A stretch of 64,000 nt of DNA, taken from Paracoccus beibuensis. Lineage in GTDB: Bacteria > Pseudomonadota > Alphaproteobacteria > Rhodobacterales > Rhodobacteraceae. Both the position numbers and the translations under genes were made by a program. This document shows positions 56,786 to 64,000 of this stretch, piece by piece. Numbering within the stretch: the stretch's first letter is position 1; each line of letters starts with the position of its first letter. The stretch is from positions 1-64,000 of the forward strand of contig NZ_JAOTBD010000015.1 in assembly GCF_026162625.1 (NCBI RefSeq), read 5' to 3'. The notes under the pieces were generated by a model. The model did not search any database and had not been told where the DNA came from. It worked only from the letters and a program-made list of their open reading frames with translations.

Positions 56786-58348
56786 TTACTTGACCTGCTG
56801 GCCGTTGGCGAGGATCGATCCGTCCTCGCGGAACTCCAGCTCGGTCTGCAGCTGGTCCTCGCTGCCTTCGACCGGGCGGGCAAACATGGCGATCATCATG
56901 CGCGGTGCCATCAGCTGGTCCTGCGGCACGACGCCCATTTTCACCAGGTTGTCCAGAAGCCCGTTGATCCCCGAGAACGTGCCCTCGATCGTGCCGACCG
57001 GCTTGGTGGGATCGTCGCCGAAGGTCAGGCTGCCCGCGACATCGGCGGTGGCGCCAAGCGCGTCCAGCGAGATGTCGTTGATCGTCAGGCTGCGCGGCTG
57101 GAACGGCATCTCGGGCTCTTCGGCAGCGTCGCCCGGTGCCGGCACGGGCTCGGGGTCCAGCAGGTCGCGCGACAGTACGGCCTGGCCTTCGACATCGATG
57201 GCAAGGCTTGCAGGCTCGCGCGGCAGCGTCGCGTCGGGGTCGAAGCTCTGCCACAGGGCGTCGTCCAGCGTCAGCCCCTCGAGGATGTAGGACAGCGAGA
57301 AGGGCTGCGGCTCGGTCGAGGCAGTGGCGGGGATCTGCAGACCGAACGAATTCTTCTCGACCGCGTAGGCCAGCGGGAAGGGCATCTCGTTCGAGGTGAT
57401 CCGCGTCGTCACGCCCGTGGCGCTGCCGTTGTAGGAGAGACCTTCGCTGGACATCGCGACGCCGAATTCGCCGCTGTCGGCCGCGACGGTGCCGTCCATG
57501 TCCTCGACGCTGCCGTCATCGGCGGTGGTGCTGGATTGGAAGTCCATGGTCAGCGCCCCGAGGTCGATGGTGCCGTCGACGTCGAAGCCGGCCGCAAGGG
57601 CCGCGGACGGATCGGTGCCGAAGTCGGCGGTGCCGGCCGGAAGCACGGTCGTACCGGCAACCGAAAGATCCGCGATCCTGACGGTGGCGGCAAAGCTGTC
57701 GGTCGCCGCACCCTCGGGCGCGCCTTCCGTGGTGCCTTCCGATGCGTCAGCTGCCGGGCCGGTGGCGCTGATCTCCATCTGCAGGCTTTCGGCGGTGGCA
57801 TCGATCGTGTTGCGGGTGCCGCCGTCCTCGGACCTGGCCGTGGTCTGGGTGCCCGCCACGCCGGTCAGCGCCACGGTGACAGGGGTCTTGTTCTGGTCGT
57901 CCAGCGCGCGGCCCGTCATGGTCACGGTGGGGATGGTATAACGGTGCTGCATCTCCTCGGGCGTGCCCGAGGAGACGGTCTCGTTCCCCGGCATCTCGAT
58001 GGACATGGCGAAGCCGACCTCCTCGCCTTCGGGCGTCGTGTTGCGGGCCTCCAGCGTCATCTCGCCCTCGACCACCGAACGGACGTCTCCGCCGCCGGTC
58101 TGCGACATGTCCATCCGCGGCACCACGAACAGGAATTGCCCATCGGCATCGGGCGCGCTGGTGACCTTGATGTCCGACAGCGTCAGGTTGTCGCCGGCCG
58201 CGTCCTCGGACCCGACCTCGACCTGATAGCCCATGTCCTCGTAGCTCTGGCGGAGATTTTCCCAGACCTGCGCCGGGGTGACTTCGGCAAGGACCGGGCC
58301 GGCGCCCAGCACCAGCGCAAGAGCCGAGGTTGCAAGGGGACGAAACAT
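56786..58348 (-). CDS. DUF2125-family periplasmic protein
   Basis: From ATG at 58348 the protein has 520 residues with a signal peptide to about 22 (LATSALALVLGAGPVLAEV). It is beta-rich with repeated Asp/Thr/Ser-containing strands, such as NLTLSDIKVTSAPDADGQFL, GTIDLGALTMDFQSSTTADD and SLTINDISLDALGATADVAG; an acidic Ala/Glu-rich insert lies near 205–220. This matches DUF2125 by overall pattern (family name from memory). Related proteins resemble AsmA-like lipid-transport proteins, but function is unknown. It lies 83 bp before pmbA and 75 bp from the divergent hydratase-like gene. Confidence 0.72.
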   Translation of the reverse strand: MFRPLATSALALVLGAGPVLAEVTPAQVWENLRQSYEDMGYQVEVGSEDAAGDNLTLSDIKVTSAPDADGQFLFVVPRMDMSQTGGGDVRSVVEGEMTLEARNTTPEGEEVGFAMSIEMPGNETVSSGTPEEMQHRYTIPTVTMTGRALDDQNKTPVTVALTGVAGTQTTARSEDGGTRNTIDATAESLQMEISATGPAADASEGTTEGAPEGAATDSFAATVRIADLSVAGTTVLPAGTADFGTDPSAALAAGFDVDGTIDLGALTMDFQSSTTADDGSVEDMDGTVAADSGEFGVAMSSEGLSYNGSATGVTTRITSNEMPFPLAYAVEKNSFGLQIPATASTEPQPFSLSYILEGLTLDDALWQSFDPDATLPREPASLAIDVEGQAVLSRDLLDPEPVPAPGDAAEEPEMPFQPRSLTINDISLDALGATADVAGSLTFGDDPTKPVGTIEGTFSGINGLLDNLVKMGVVPQDQLMAPRMMIAMFARPVEGSEDQLQTELEFREDGSILANGQQVK

Positions 58349-58423
58349 GGCGGATACCTTTCGCAAACCAGAGTTCCGTGGGATTCCTGCCACAGTGCCG
58401 CCGAAAGGGAAAGGGAACAAGTC

Positions 58424-59038
58424 GTGATCCGCAGCCAGCTTCACGAGGGCATGGCCCTGCTGACCATCGACCGCCCCGACAAGGCCAATTCCCTGACCGC
58501 CGCCATGCTGCGTGACCTGCTGGCCGCCGTGTCCGACGCGCGGATGGCGGGCGTGCGCGCGCTGGTCCTGACGGGGACGGGCCGCGTCTTCTCGGCTGGG
58601 GCCGACCTTGACGAGGCGCGCGCGGGCCTGGCCACCGCCCCCGAATGGGAGGCGCTGTCGGGCGCGGTGGCCGCCATGCCCTGCCTGACGATCGGGGCCC
58701 TGAACGGCACCCTGGCGGGTGGCGCCTTCGGCATGGCGCTGGCCTGCGACATCCGCCTTGCCGTGCCCGAGGCGCGGTTCTTCTATCCGGTCATGCGGCT
58801 GGGGTTCCTGCCGCAACCGTCCGACACCGGACGCCTGTCTCGCCTGGTCGGACCGGCACGGGCGCGGATGATCCTGATGGCCGGCGCCCGGATCGAAGCG
58901 CCCGAGGCGCAGGCCTGGGGCCTTGTCGACCGTATCCATCCTGCCGCCGAGCTTCTGCCCGCGGCCATGGCGCTGGCCGCCGATGCGGTTGCCGCCGCGC
59001 CCGAACATGTGGCCGCCATCAAGGCGATGACCGCCTGA
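58424..59038 (+). CDS. Enoyl-CoA hydratase/isomerase-family protein lacking catalytic Glu
   Basis: A GTG start at 58424 with AAGGGA upstream gives 204 residues, short for a family of about 255. The crotonase oxyanion-hole segments are kept: VFSAGADLDEARAG and LAGGAFGMALACDIRLAVPE. Where active hydratases have Glu in PExxLGLxPGxGGTQ this protein reads PVMRLGFLPQPSDTGRLSR; both the Glu and the GG pair are missing. The C-terminal helix is also shortened. It probably has a non-hydratase role or is decaying; the frame itself is intact and codon use is normal. Confidence 0.75.
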   Translation: MIRSQLHEGMALLTIDRPDKANSLTAAMLRDLLAAVSDARMAGVRALVLTGTGRVFSAGADLDEARAGLATAPEWEALSGAVAAMPCLTIGALNGTLAGGAFGMALACDIRLAVPEARFFYPVMRLGFLPQPSDTGRLSRLVGPARARMILMAGARIEAPEAQAWGLVDRIHPAAELLPAAMALAADAVAAAPEHVAAIKAMTA

Positions 59039-59193
59039 GGGGCCGGAACGATGTTCCTGCCGCGCCGTTACTGGCACAAGGCTGTCCCGGCGATGGCAGG
59101 TGCGGCGCAGAAGATGTCCTTATCTTCCGCATCCCGCTTGTTCCCCGCCGCGCCAACCTGCACCTGAGGGGCTGACAAACAAGGAGATTCCAG

Positions 59194-59958
59194 ATGCGCC
59201 GTATCGCCATCGCCGCCACCCTGGCGCTGACCACCGCCCTGCCCGCAGCCGCCGAGACGATTCGCGTCGGGATGTCGGGCGGCTACTTCCCCTTCACCTT
59301 CACCCGCGCCGACGAGCTTCAGGGCTTTGAGGTCGACTTCCTGAACGCCGTCGCGGAGGAAACGGGCGACGAGGTCGAATTCGTGACCATGTCGTTTTCC
59401 GGCCTGATCGGCGCGCTGGAATCGGGGCGCATAGACACGATCGCCAACCAGATCACCATCACGCCCGAGCGCGAAGAGGCCTTCGTCTTCACCCAGCCCT
59501 ATGTCTATGACGGCGCGCAGGTCGTGGTGAAGGCCGGCAACGAATCCGAGATCACCGGGCCCGAGAGCCTCAAGGGCCGGTCGGTGGCCGTGAACCTCGG
59601 CTCGAACTACGAACAGCTGCTGCGCGAGCTGCCATATGCGAACGAGATCGACATCCGCACCTATGAAAGCAACATCGAGCAGGACACCGCGCTTGGCCGG
59701 GTCGATGCCTTCGTGATGGACCGCGTGTCATCGGCCCAGGTGATCAAGGAAAGCCCGCTGCCGCTGGCGCTGGCGGGACAGCCGTTTTCCGAGATTCGCA
59801 ACGCCCTGCCGTTTCGCGACGACGAAGCAGGCCGCGCACTGCGCGACCGGGTGGATGCCGCGATCACCGCGCTGAAGGAAGACGGCACGCTGGCCGAGAT
59901 CTCGGGAAAGTGGCTGGATGCGGATGTCACGAAGCCCACGACCGAGGCGACCGAATAA
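59194..59958 (+). CDS. Polar amino-acid ABC transporter, periplasmic binding protein
   Basis: This 254-residue protein has a signal peptide (MRRIAIAATLALTTALPAAA) and the type II binding-protein fold: IRVGMSGGYFPFTFT, LQGFEVDFLNAVAEETGDEV, LIGALESGRIDTIANQITIT and VDAFVMDRVSSAQVIK, with Asp/Arg residues for an alpha-amino acid. Cystine- or glutamine-type binding proteins look like this. AAGGAGA lies before its ATG. It is followed after three bases by the permease. Specific amino acid is unknown. Confidence 0.88.
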   Translation: MRRIAIAATLALTTALPAAAETIRVGMSGGYFPFTFTRADELQGFEVDFLNAVAEETGDEVEFVTMSFSGLIGALESGRIDTIANQITITPEREEAFVFTQPYVYDGAQVVVKAGNESEITGPESLKGRSVAVNLGSNYEQLLRELPYANEIDIRTYESNIEQDTALGRVDAFVMDRVSSAQVIKESPLPLALAGQPFSEIRNALPFRDDEAGRALRDRVDAAITALKEDGTLAEISGKWLDADVTKPTTEATE

Positions 59959-59961
59959 GCG

Positions 59962-60636
59962 ATGCGGCCGCTCGACACCGCCTACATGCTGGATCTCGTG
60001 CCGGTCATTGCCGGCTATGTGCCGCTGACGCTGTTCATGGCCATCGTGGCCATGATCGCGGCGCTGGCGCTGGCCTCGATGCTGGCGATCGTGCGGGTGC
60101 TGCGCGTGCCCGTGCTGGATCGCGTGGTGGCGGTGTTCATCAGCTTCTTCCGCGGGACGCCGCTGCTGGTGCAGCTGTTCCTGTTCTACTTCGGCCTGCC
60201 GCAGGTGGTCCCGGCCATGACCGGCATCAACGGCGTCACCGCCGCCATCATCGGCCTGACGCTGCATTTTTCGGCCTACATGGCCGAAAGCATCCGCGGC
60301 GCGATCCTGGGCGTCGACCGCAGCCAGTGGGAGGCCGCGCAATCCATCGGCATGACCCAGGGCCAGCTTCTGCGCCGGATCATCCTGCCGCAGGGCGCAC
60401 GGACGGCGGCGCCGACGCTGATGAACTATTTCATCGACATGATCAAAAGCACCTCGCTGGCCTTCACCTTGGGTGTGACCGAGATGATGGGTGCCGCGCA
60501 GAAGGAGGCGGCCGGCAGCTTTCTCTATCTCGAGGCGTTCCTGGTGGTCGCGATCTTCTACTGGATCATCGTCGAGACGCTGTCGGTGGGCCAGCGCCGG
60601 CTGGAAACGAGCCTTGGAAAGGCGGTGGCGCGATGA
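59962..60636 (+). CDS. Polar amino-acid ABC transporter, permease
   Basis: This 224-residue permease of the HisM type has about five membrane segments and the EAA loop EAAQSIGMTQGQLLRRIILP near 131, where it contacts the ATPase. FRGTPLLVQLFLFYFGLPQ is the family signature near the N-terminal half. It starts three bases after the binding-protein gene and overlaps the ATPase gene by four. A single permease implies a homodimer. Confidence 0.92.
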   Translation: MRPLDTAYMLDLVPVIAGYVPLTLFMAIVAMIAALALASMLAIVRVLRVPVLDRVVAVFISFFRGTPLLVQLFLFYFGLPQVVPAMTGINGVTAAIIGLTLHFSAYMAESIRGAILGVDRSQWEAAQSIGMTQGQLLRRIILPQGARTAAPTLMNYFIDMIKSTSLAFTLGVTEMMGAAQKEAAGSFLYLEAFLVVAIFYWIIVETLSVGQRRLETSLGKAVAR

Positions 60637-61373
60637 AATGCCAGATCGAGATCACCGGCCTCGTGAAACGCTTCGGGCCGAACACGGTGCTGGACGGGAT
60701 CAACCTCTGCCTCGAGCCGGGCGAGCGGGTGGCGATCATCGGCCCATCGGGGACCGGCAAATCGACGCTGCTGCGGTGCCTGAACTTCCTGGATCGCCCC
60801 GATCGGGGAACAATCCGGCTGGGTGACCTGTCCGTCAACGCCGCCCGCGCCAGCCGCGCCGACGTCCTGGCGCTGCGGCGCCGGACGGGGTTCGTGTTCC
60901 AGAACTACGCGCTCTTTGCCAACAAGACGGCGCGCGGAAACATCATCGAGGGTCTGACCACCGTGCGAGGCTGGCCCCAGGCCAAGGCAAATGAGCGGGC
61001 GGACGAGATCCTGGCCCAGATCGGGCTGGCGGACCGCGGCGACAGCTATCCCGCCGCCATGTCAGGTGGCCAGCAGCAGCGCGTCGGCATTGGCCGCGCC
61101 ATGGCGCTGGACGCCGACCTGATGCTGTTCGATGAACCGACCAGCGCGCTGGACCCCGAATGGGTGGGCGAGGTTCTGGACCTGATCCGGCGCATTGCGG
61201 ACGGCCGCCAGACGATGCTGATCGTCACGCACGAGATGCAATTCGCGCGCGAGATCGCCGACAGGGTGGTCTTCATGGAAGGCGGGCGGATCGTCGAGCA
61301 GGGGCCGCCCGAGCAGATCTTCGGGCGTGCGCAGGACGATCGCACCCGCGCCTTCCTGCGCCGGGTCGGTTAA
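60633..61373 (+). CDS. Polar amino-acid ABC transporter, ATPase
   Basis: The ATG at 60633 overlaps the permease stop, giving 246 residues. Walker A GPSGTGKSTLLRCLNFL (about 36), Q-loop FVFQNYALFANKT, signature MSGGQQQRVGIGRAMALD, Walker B LMLFDEPTSALDPEWVGEVL, and H-loop IVTHEMQFAREIADRVVFME. These are the GlnQ/HisP type. It finishes the three-gene importer; its last four bases overlap the convergent small secreted protein gene. Confidence 0.95.
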   Translation: MKCQIEITGLVKRFGPNTVLDGINLCLEPGERVAIIGPSGTGKSTLLRCLNFLDRPDRGTIRLGDLSVNAARASRADVLALRRRTGFVFQNYALFANKTARGNIIEGLTTVRGWPQAKANERADEILAQIGLADRGDSYPAAMSGGQQQRVGIGRAMALDADLMLFDEPTSALDPEWVGEVLDLIRRIADGRQTMLIVTHEMQFAREIADRVVFMEGGRIVEQGPPEQIFGRAQDDRTRAFLRRVG

Positions 61374-61792
61374 AGACCGGCGGTGCGGAAATAGACCTCT
61401 GCCTCGCGTCGATCGGTATAGCCGATCCCCGAGGCGATGATGCAGCTGGTCTGATCCTCGCGCGCGGCAACAAGCGTCCAGGTGCCCATCTGATCGGACC
61501 CCCACAGTTCGGTGTTGCCCTCGGCGTCGACGCGGCGTTCGCTGAAATCGTGGTCGAGGGTCTGCGCGATCTCGGCGTCGCTGGCGCAATAGGGTTGGTC
61601 GTCGATGGCCATGTCAGAGAGCGGCATGTCCTCGATGTCCTGAAGCAGGGCTGCAGGCGCAACGCCCTGCATGGCGGACCAGGCCTCGACGGGCTGGTGC
61701 GTCGGGGTGGCGGCGGAAACCGGGACAGCCGCCAGCAGCGCGACGCTGCCGGCCAGTCCAAGGCGGGCGATGCGGTTGGCGATGCAGGTCAT
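61370..61792 (-). CDS. Small secreted protein of unknown function
   Basis: The start at 61792 is favoured by GGAAAGGG upstream, giving 140 residues; in-frame ATGs farther up would add a non-secretory leader. A signal peptide to about 30 (LGLAGSVALLAAVPVSA) precedes a mature protein with two Cys (PYCASDAEIAQ and TSCIIASGIGYT) that may form a disulfide. TLDHDFSERR and GSDQMGTWTLVAA are conserved-looking but not recognised by me. It is convergent with the amino-acid transporter operon. Confidence 0.65.
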   Translation of the reverse strand: MTCIANRIARLGLAGSVALLAAVPVSAATPTHQPVEAWSAMQGVAPAALLQDIEDMPLSDMAIDDQPYCASDAEIAQTLDHDFSERRVDAEGNTELWGSDQMGTWTLVAAREDQTSCIIASGIGYTDRREAEVYFRTAGL

Positions 61793-62371
61793 GATCTGGG
61801 CCCTTTCCAAAGGTTTCGTCATGGTATTCGCCAGCAAAACGCGGGTTTTGAGGCGAAGGTTCCCGGAACGTCCCGTCACCTGGCTGTGACGCGCCGCGAG
61901 CCGACAGCTCTTGCGCGCTGGTCAGGCGAGGGAACATTGATCGGGGCGCGGCCTGGAATCCTGCCGCCGTTTCGGACATGCGACGGGGGCTTCTTTTGCG
62001 GCACGACGCGTTGCGGCGGCGCCGGCGACTGTACAGATCCCCTTTACCACTTCGCTTCGGCTGAAGGTCAGCCGCGCCCAAAGAGGGTTGATGTCGAAGA
62101 GCGACACCGACTGCGAGCCGCGATCAGTAGGCGATCAGTCCCGTAGATCATCAAGCGCCGCAACGCGATGATAACGTGGTTTGCTACCTTTGCCGTATCA
62201 CATGCTCGGTCTGATACTCGGTGGTGCGATTGTCAGCAAAAGCAACGCTGACGCGCATCTGCGAGTGGTCTCGACGATGAAGCCCCCTTAGCAGCCAGTC
62301 GAGGAGACCTGCCCGCCGCCGCGTCTGCCAGCGCCGGTGTCCGACCGTTCCGCACCGGCAAGCGCAAGCGC
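61793..62371. other. Non-coding spacer, nothing recognisable
   Basis: This 579-bp stretch separates the small secreted protein gene from the histidine kinase gene. Only short, incoherent open frames occur; composition is mixed and somewhat less GC-rich near 62150–62260. I found no tRNA, insertion-sequence end, CRISPR-like repeat or clear protein fragment. It may hold the promoter of the secreted gene and remnants of a lost gene. Confidence 0.5.
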
Positions 62372-63778
62372 TCAAGCCCAGTTCCGGCACAGGATCAGCC
62401 GTGCCACCAGCCCCTCGGTGCCGCGGTCGAACTCCAGCCGCCCGCCGTGCTGCGCGGCCATGGTGGAGACGATGGCCAGACCCAGCCCGATACCCGAGGC
62501 CGTGCCGGCATTGCCGCCGCGCTGGAAGGCCGCGGTCAGCCGCGACAGGTCGTCGGCGGTCAGCACGGATCCGCGATCCTCGACCGTGATCCAGGCATCG
62601 CTGGCGTCGCCATCGACGCAGACGACCGCCTCGCGGCCGTATTTCAGCGCGTTGTCGATCAGGTTGGTCAGCGCCCGGCGCAGGGCCGTCGGCTGGCCGC
62701 GCATCAGCACGGTGGCGTTCTCGACCTGCGGGCGGGTAATGGCGCGGGCGAACAGATTACCCGCCCGCGCGGTCCGGCCCGGCGCGGGCCGCAGCAGCAC
62801 CGGAAGGTCGACGTCCTGATAATCCGCGACCACCGCCTCGGCCAAGGACGTCAAGGAGAGCTGCCGGAAAGGTTCGGCCCCGATCTCGGCGCGGGTATAG
62901 GTCAACACGCCGTCGATCATCTTCGTCATCTCGTCGATGTCGCGCTCCAGCTTCCCGCGCAGGGCGGGGTCCTCGATCAGGGCGCTGCGCAGGCGCAGGC
63001 GTGTGGCGGGGGTGCCAAGGTCATGGCTGACGCCCGACAGGACCATTGCGCGGTTTTCAAGTGCGGCACGATCCTGCGCGACATAGGCGTTCACGGCCTC
63101 GGCAGTCTGGCGAAGCTCATCGACGCCGCCGACGGGCAGAGCGGCATTGCGTGCCCGGTGATCGCGCAGCGCCTCGGCAAAATCTGCGAACGCGGCCGAG
63201 ACGTCGGCCACCCAGCCCAGAAGCAGCGCCAGCGTCCCCAGAGCCACCGCGCCGGCCAGCAGCCGCCTGTCCGACGGGGCGGCCTGACACCCCCAAACCG
63301 CGTCGCCATCGACCCGCATCCACGGCCCCGCATCCTGCTGGACGAACAGTCGCGGCTGGCTGCAGAACCGCGCCAGCGTCCGAGTCACCGACGCCAGCGC
63401 CGCCGCTTGGCTGCCGCCGCCAACGCTTTGCACCTCGGAAACGGGATAAAGAAGATCGGCCGACTGGATGCGCAGCGACAGACGGTCCCCCTGCGCCAGG
63501 TCGGGCCGGCCGCCGCCAGTCAGCGTGATGACCGTCTGCCGCCAGCCGGGGGGCAGGTCGGGTGCGTCCCGCAGCTGGCTGATCGACACGCCCTCGGGCA
63601 GGCCGCTGCCGTTTTCCAAGCTGTCATGCAGCGCCAGTCCCGCGACATAGGCGCCGCCCAGGTGCGATCGCCAGGCGGCGTCGCTGTCCATCCACAGCCA
63701 GACCGACGCGCCCCCGCCCAGCATCGCCAGCGCCACCCACAGGGTCGCCAGCGCCCGCAGCGACAGGCGGTCAGTCAC
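62372..63778 (-). CDS. EnvZ-type sensor histidine kinase
   Basis: A GTG start at 63778 overlaps the response-regulator end by eight bases, giving 468 residues. TM1 is at about 9–30 and TM2 at about 172–192 around a periplasmic sensor of 140 residues with two Cys (C140, C164). A HAMP region follows. The phospho-acceptor is His252 in VLSGVSHDLGTPATRLRLR; NLIDNALKYGREAV is the N box and GIGLGLAIVSTMAAQHGG the G box. It should phosphorylate the OmpR-type regulator encoded just upstream; the stimulus is unknown. Confidence 0.9.
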   Translation of the reverse strand: MTDRLSLRALATLWVALAMLGGGASVWLWMDSDAAWRSHLGGAYVAGLALHDSLENGSGLPEGVSISQLRDAPDLPPGWRQTVITLTGGGRPDLAQGDRLSLRIQSADLLYPVSEVQSVGGGSQAAALASVTRTLARFCSQPRLFVQQDAGPWMRVDGDAVWGCQAAPSDRRLLAGAVALGTLALLLGWVADVSAAFADFAEALRDHRARNAALPVGGVDELRQTAEAVNAYVAQDRAALENRAMVLSGVSHDLGTPATRLRLRSALIEDPALRGKLERDIDEMTKMIDGVLTYTRAEIGAEPFRQLSLTSLAEAVVADYQDVDLPVLLRPAPGRTARAGNLFARAITRPQVENATVLMRGQPTALRRALTNLIDNALKYGREAVVCVDGDASDAWITVEDRGSVLTADDLSRLTAAFQRGGNAGTASGIGLGLAIVSTMAAQHGGRLEFDRGTEGLVARLILCRNWA

Positions 63779-64000
63779 GCAGGACCTCGGCCGCCAAAAT
63801 ATAGCCGGTGCCCCTTTCGGTGCGGATCAGCCCCGCATCCGTCTTGTGGCGCAACCGCCCGACAAGCACGTCGATGGCCCGGCCCTCGGCGGCTTCGTCG
63901 TCGTCCAAGGCGGCGGCGATTTCTTCCCGGGACAGGGGGATCAGCGGATTGGCCAGGAAGACCCGCAGCAGCGCGGTCTCGCGGCCCGACAGCGACACCT
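63771..64000 (-). CDS. OmpR-family response regulator, C-terminal part (partial, runs off the window end)
   Basis: Only about 76 residues are in the window: the winged-helix DNA-binding domain with LSGRETALLRVFLANPLIPL, AIDVLVGRLRHKTDAG (recognition helix) and TERGTGYILAAEVLRD, followed by TGA at 63771–63773. The receiver domain lies beyond 64000. The Met at 63996–63998 is internal to the domain and is not taken as the start. Overlap with the kinase gene marks a two-component operon. Confidence 0.9.
   Translation of the reverse strand, partial: VSLSGRETALLRVFLANPLIPLSREEIAAALDDDEAAEGRAIDVLVGRLRHKTDAGLIRTERGTGYILAAEVLRD

Overview
The window looks like a GC-rich alphaproteobacterial chromosome of the Rhodobacteraceae/Paracoccaceae type, most likely Paracoccus or a close relative. 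The evidence is the gfa–flhA–fghA formaldehyde pathway next to a xoxFGJ methanol locus, the rho–hemJ–origin–aroE–coaE–dnaQ order, parS-flanked rsmG/mnmG, and a PhyR–NepR–EcfG stress cassette. The genus is inferred from family knowledge; no database was searched. Layout: (1) 0–16 kb is a surface-polysaccharide region: the 3' end of glmS, five glycosyltransferases, a divergent SAM-methyltransferase-like protein, a sulfotransferase-like protein and a HAD-family protein. It is broken at about 3.0–5.1 kb by three decayed insertion sequences (two IS3-type, one IS5-type). (2) 16.3–31.4 kb is a C1 (methanol to formaldehyde to formate) island. On the minus strand a PQQ-associated ABC transporter operon (substrate-binding protein, beta-propeller, poly-Glu protein, ATPase, permease, secreted protein) resembles the lanthanide-uptake (Lut) operons of methylotrophs. 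A divergent plus-strand operon holds a small secreted protein, an MxaD-like protein and a second beta-propeller. Then come xoxF, xoxG, xoxJ and a CxxxCW protein on the minus strand; XoxF carries the extra Asp typical of lanthanide-dependent methanol dehydrogenases. After that fghA, a GNAT protein and a clpP paralogue form one overlapping unit, followed by flhA and gfa. (3) 31.5–36.1 kb is housekeeping: grpE and hrcA (minus), then rph, rdgB, hemW and a DUF454 gene (plus). (4) 36.1–43.4 kb is the left flank of the replication origin: parB, parA, rsmG, mnmG, mnmE, rho and hemJ, all minus strand, with two parS sites inside coding sequence. The parB–mnmE block is visibly AT-richer than its surroundings. 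(5) 43.4–43.8 kb is a non-coding segment with a cluster of DnaA boxes, read as the chromosomal origin; genes on both sides point away from it. (6) 43.9–50.4 kb holds aroE, coaE, dnaQ and a YihY/BrkB membrane protein, then the general stress response locus phyR / nepR–ecfG–HisKA_2 kinase. (7) 50.5–64 kb holds a pqi (MCE) envelope lipid-transport operon with PqiA split in two, cysQ, pmbA/tldE, a DUF2125 protein, an enoyl-CoA hydratase-like protein lacking the usual catalytic Glu residues, a polar amino-acid ABC transporter, a small secreted protein, and an OmpR/EnvZ-type pair cut by the window end. Working together: the ABC operon probably supplies metal (lanthanide) or otherwise serves the periplasmic quinoprotein XoxF. 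XoxG takes its electrons, XoxJ and the CxxxCW protein assist, and Gfa, FlhA and FghA convert the resulting formaldehyde to formate via glutathione adducts. No tRNA, rRNA, CRISPR array or intact mobile element was seen.
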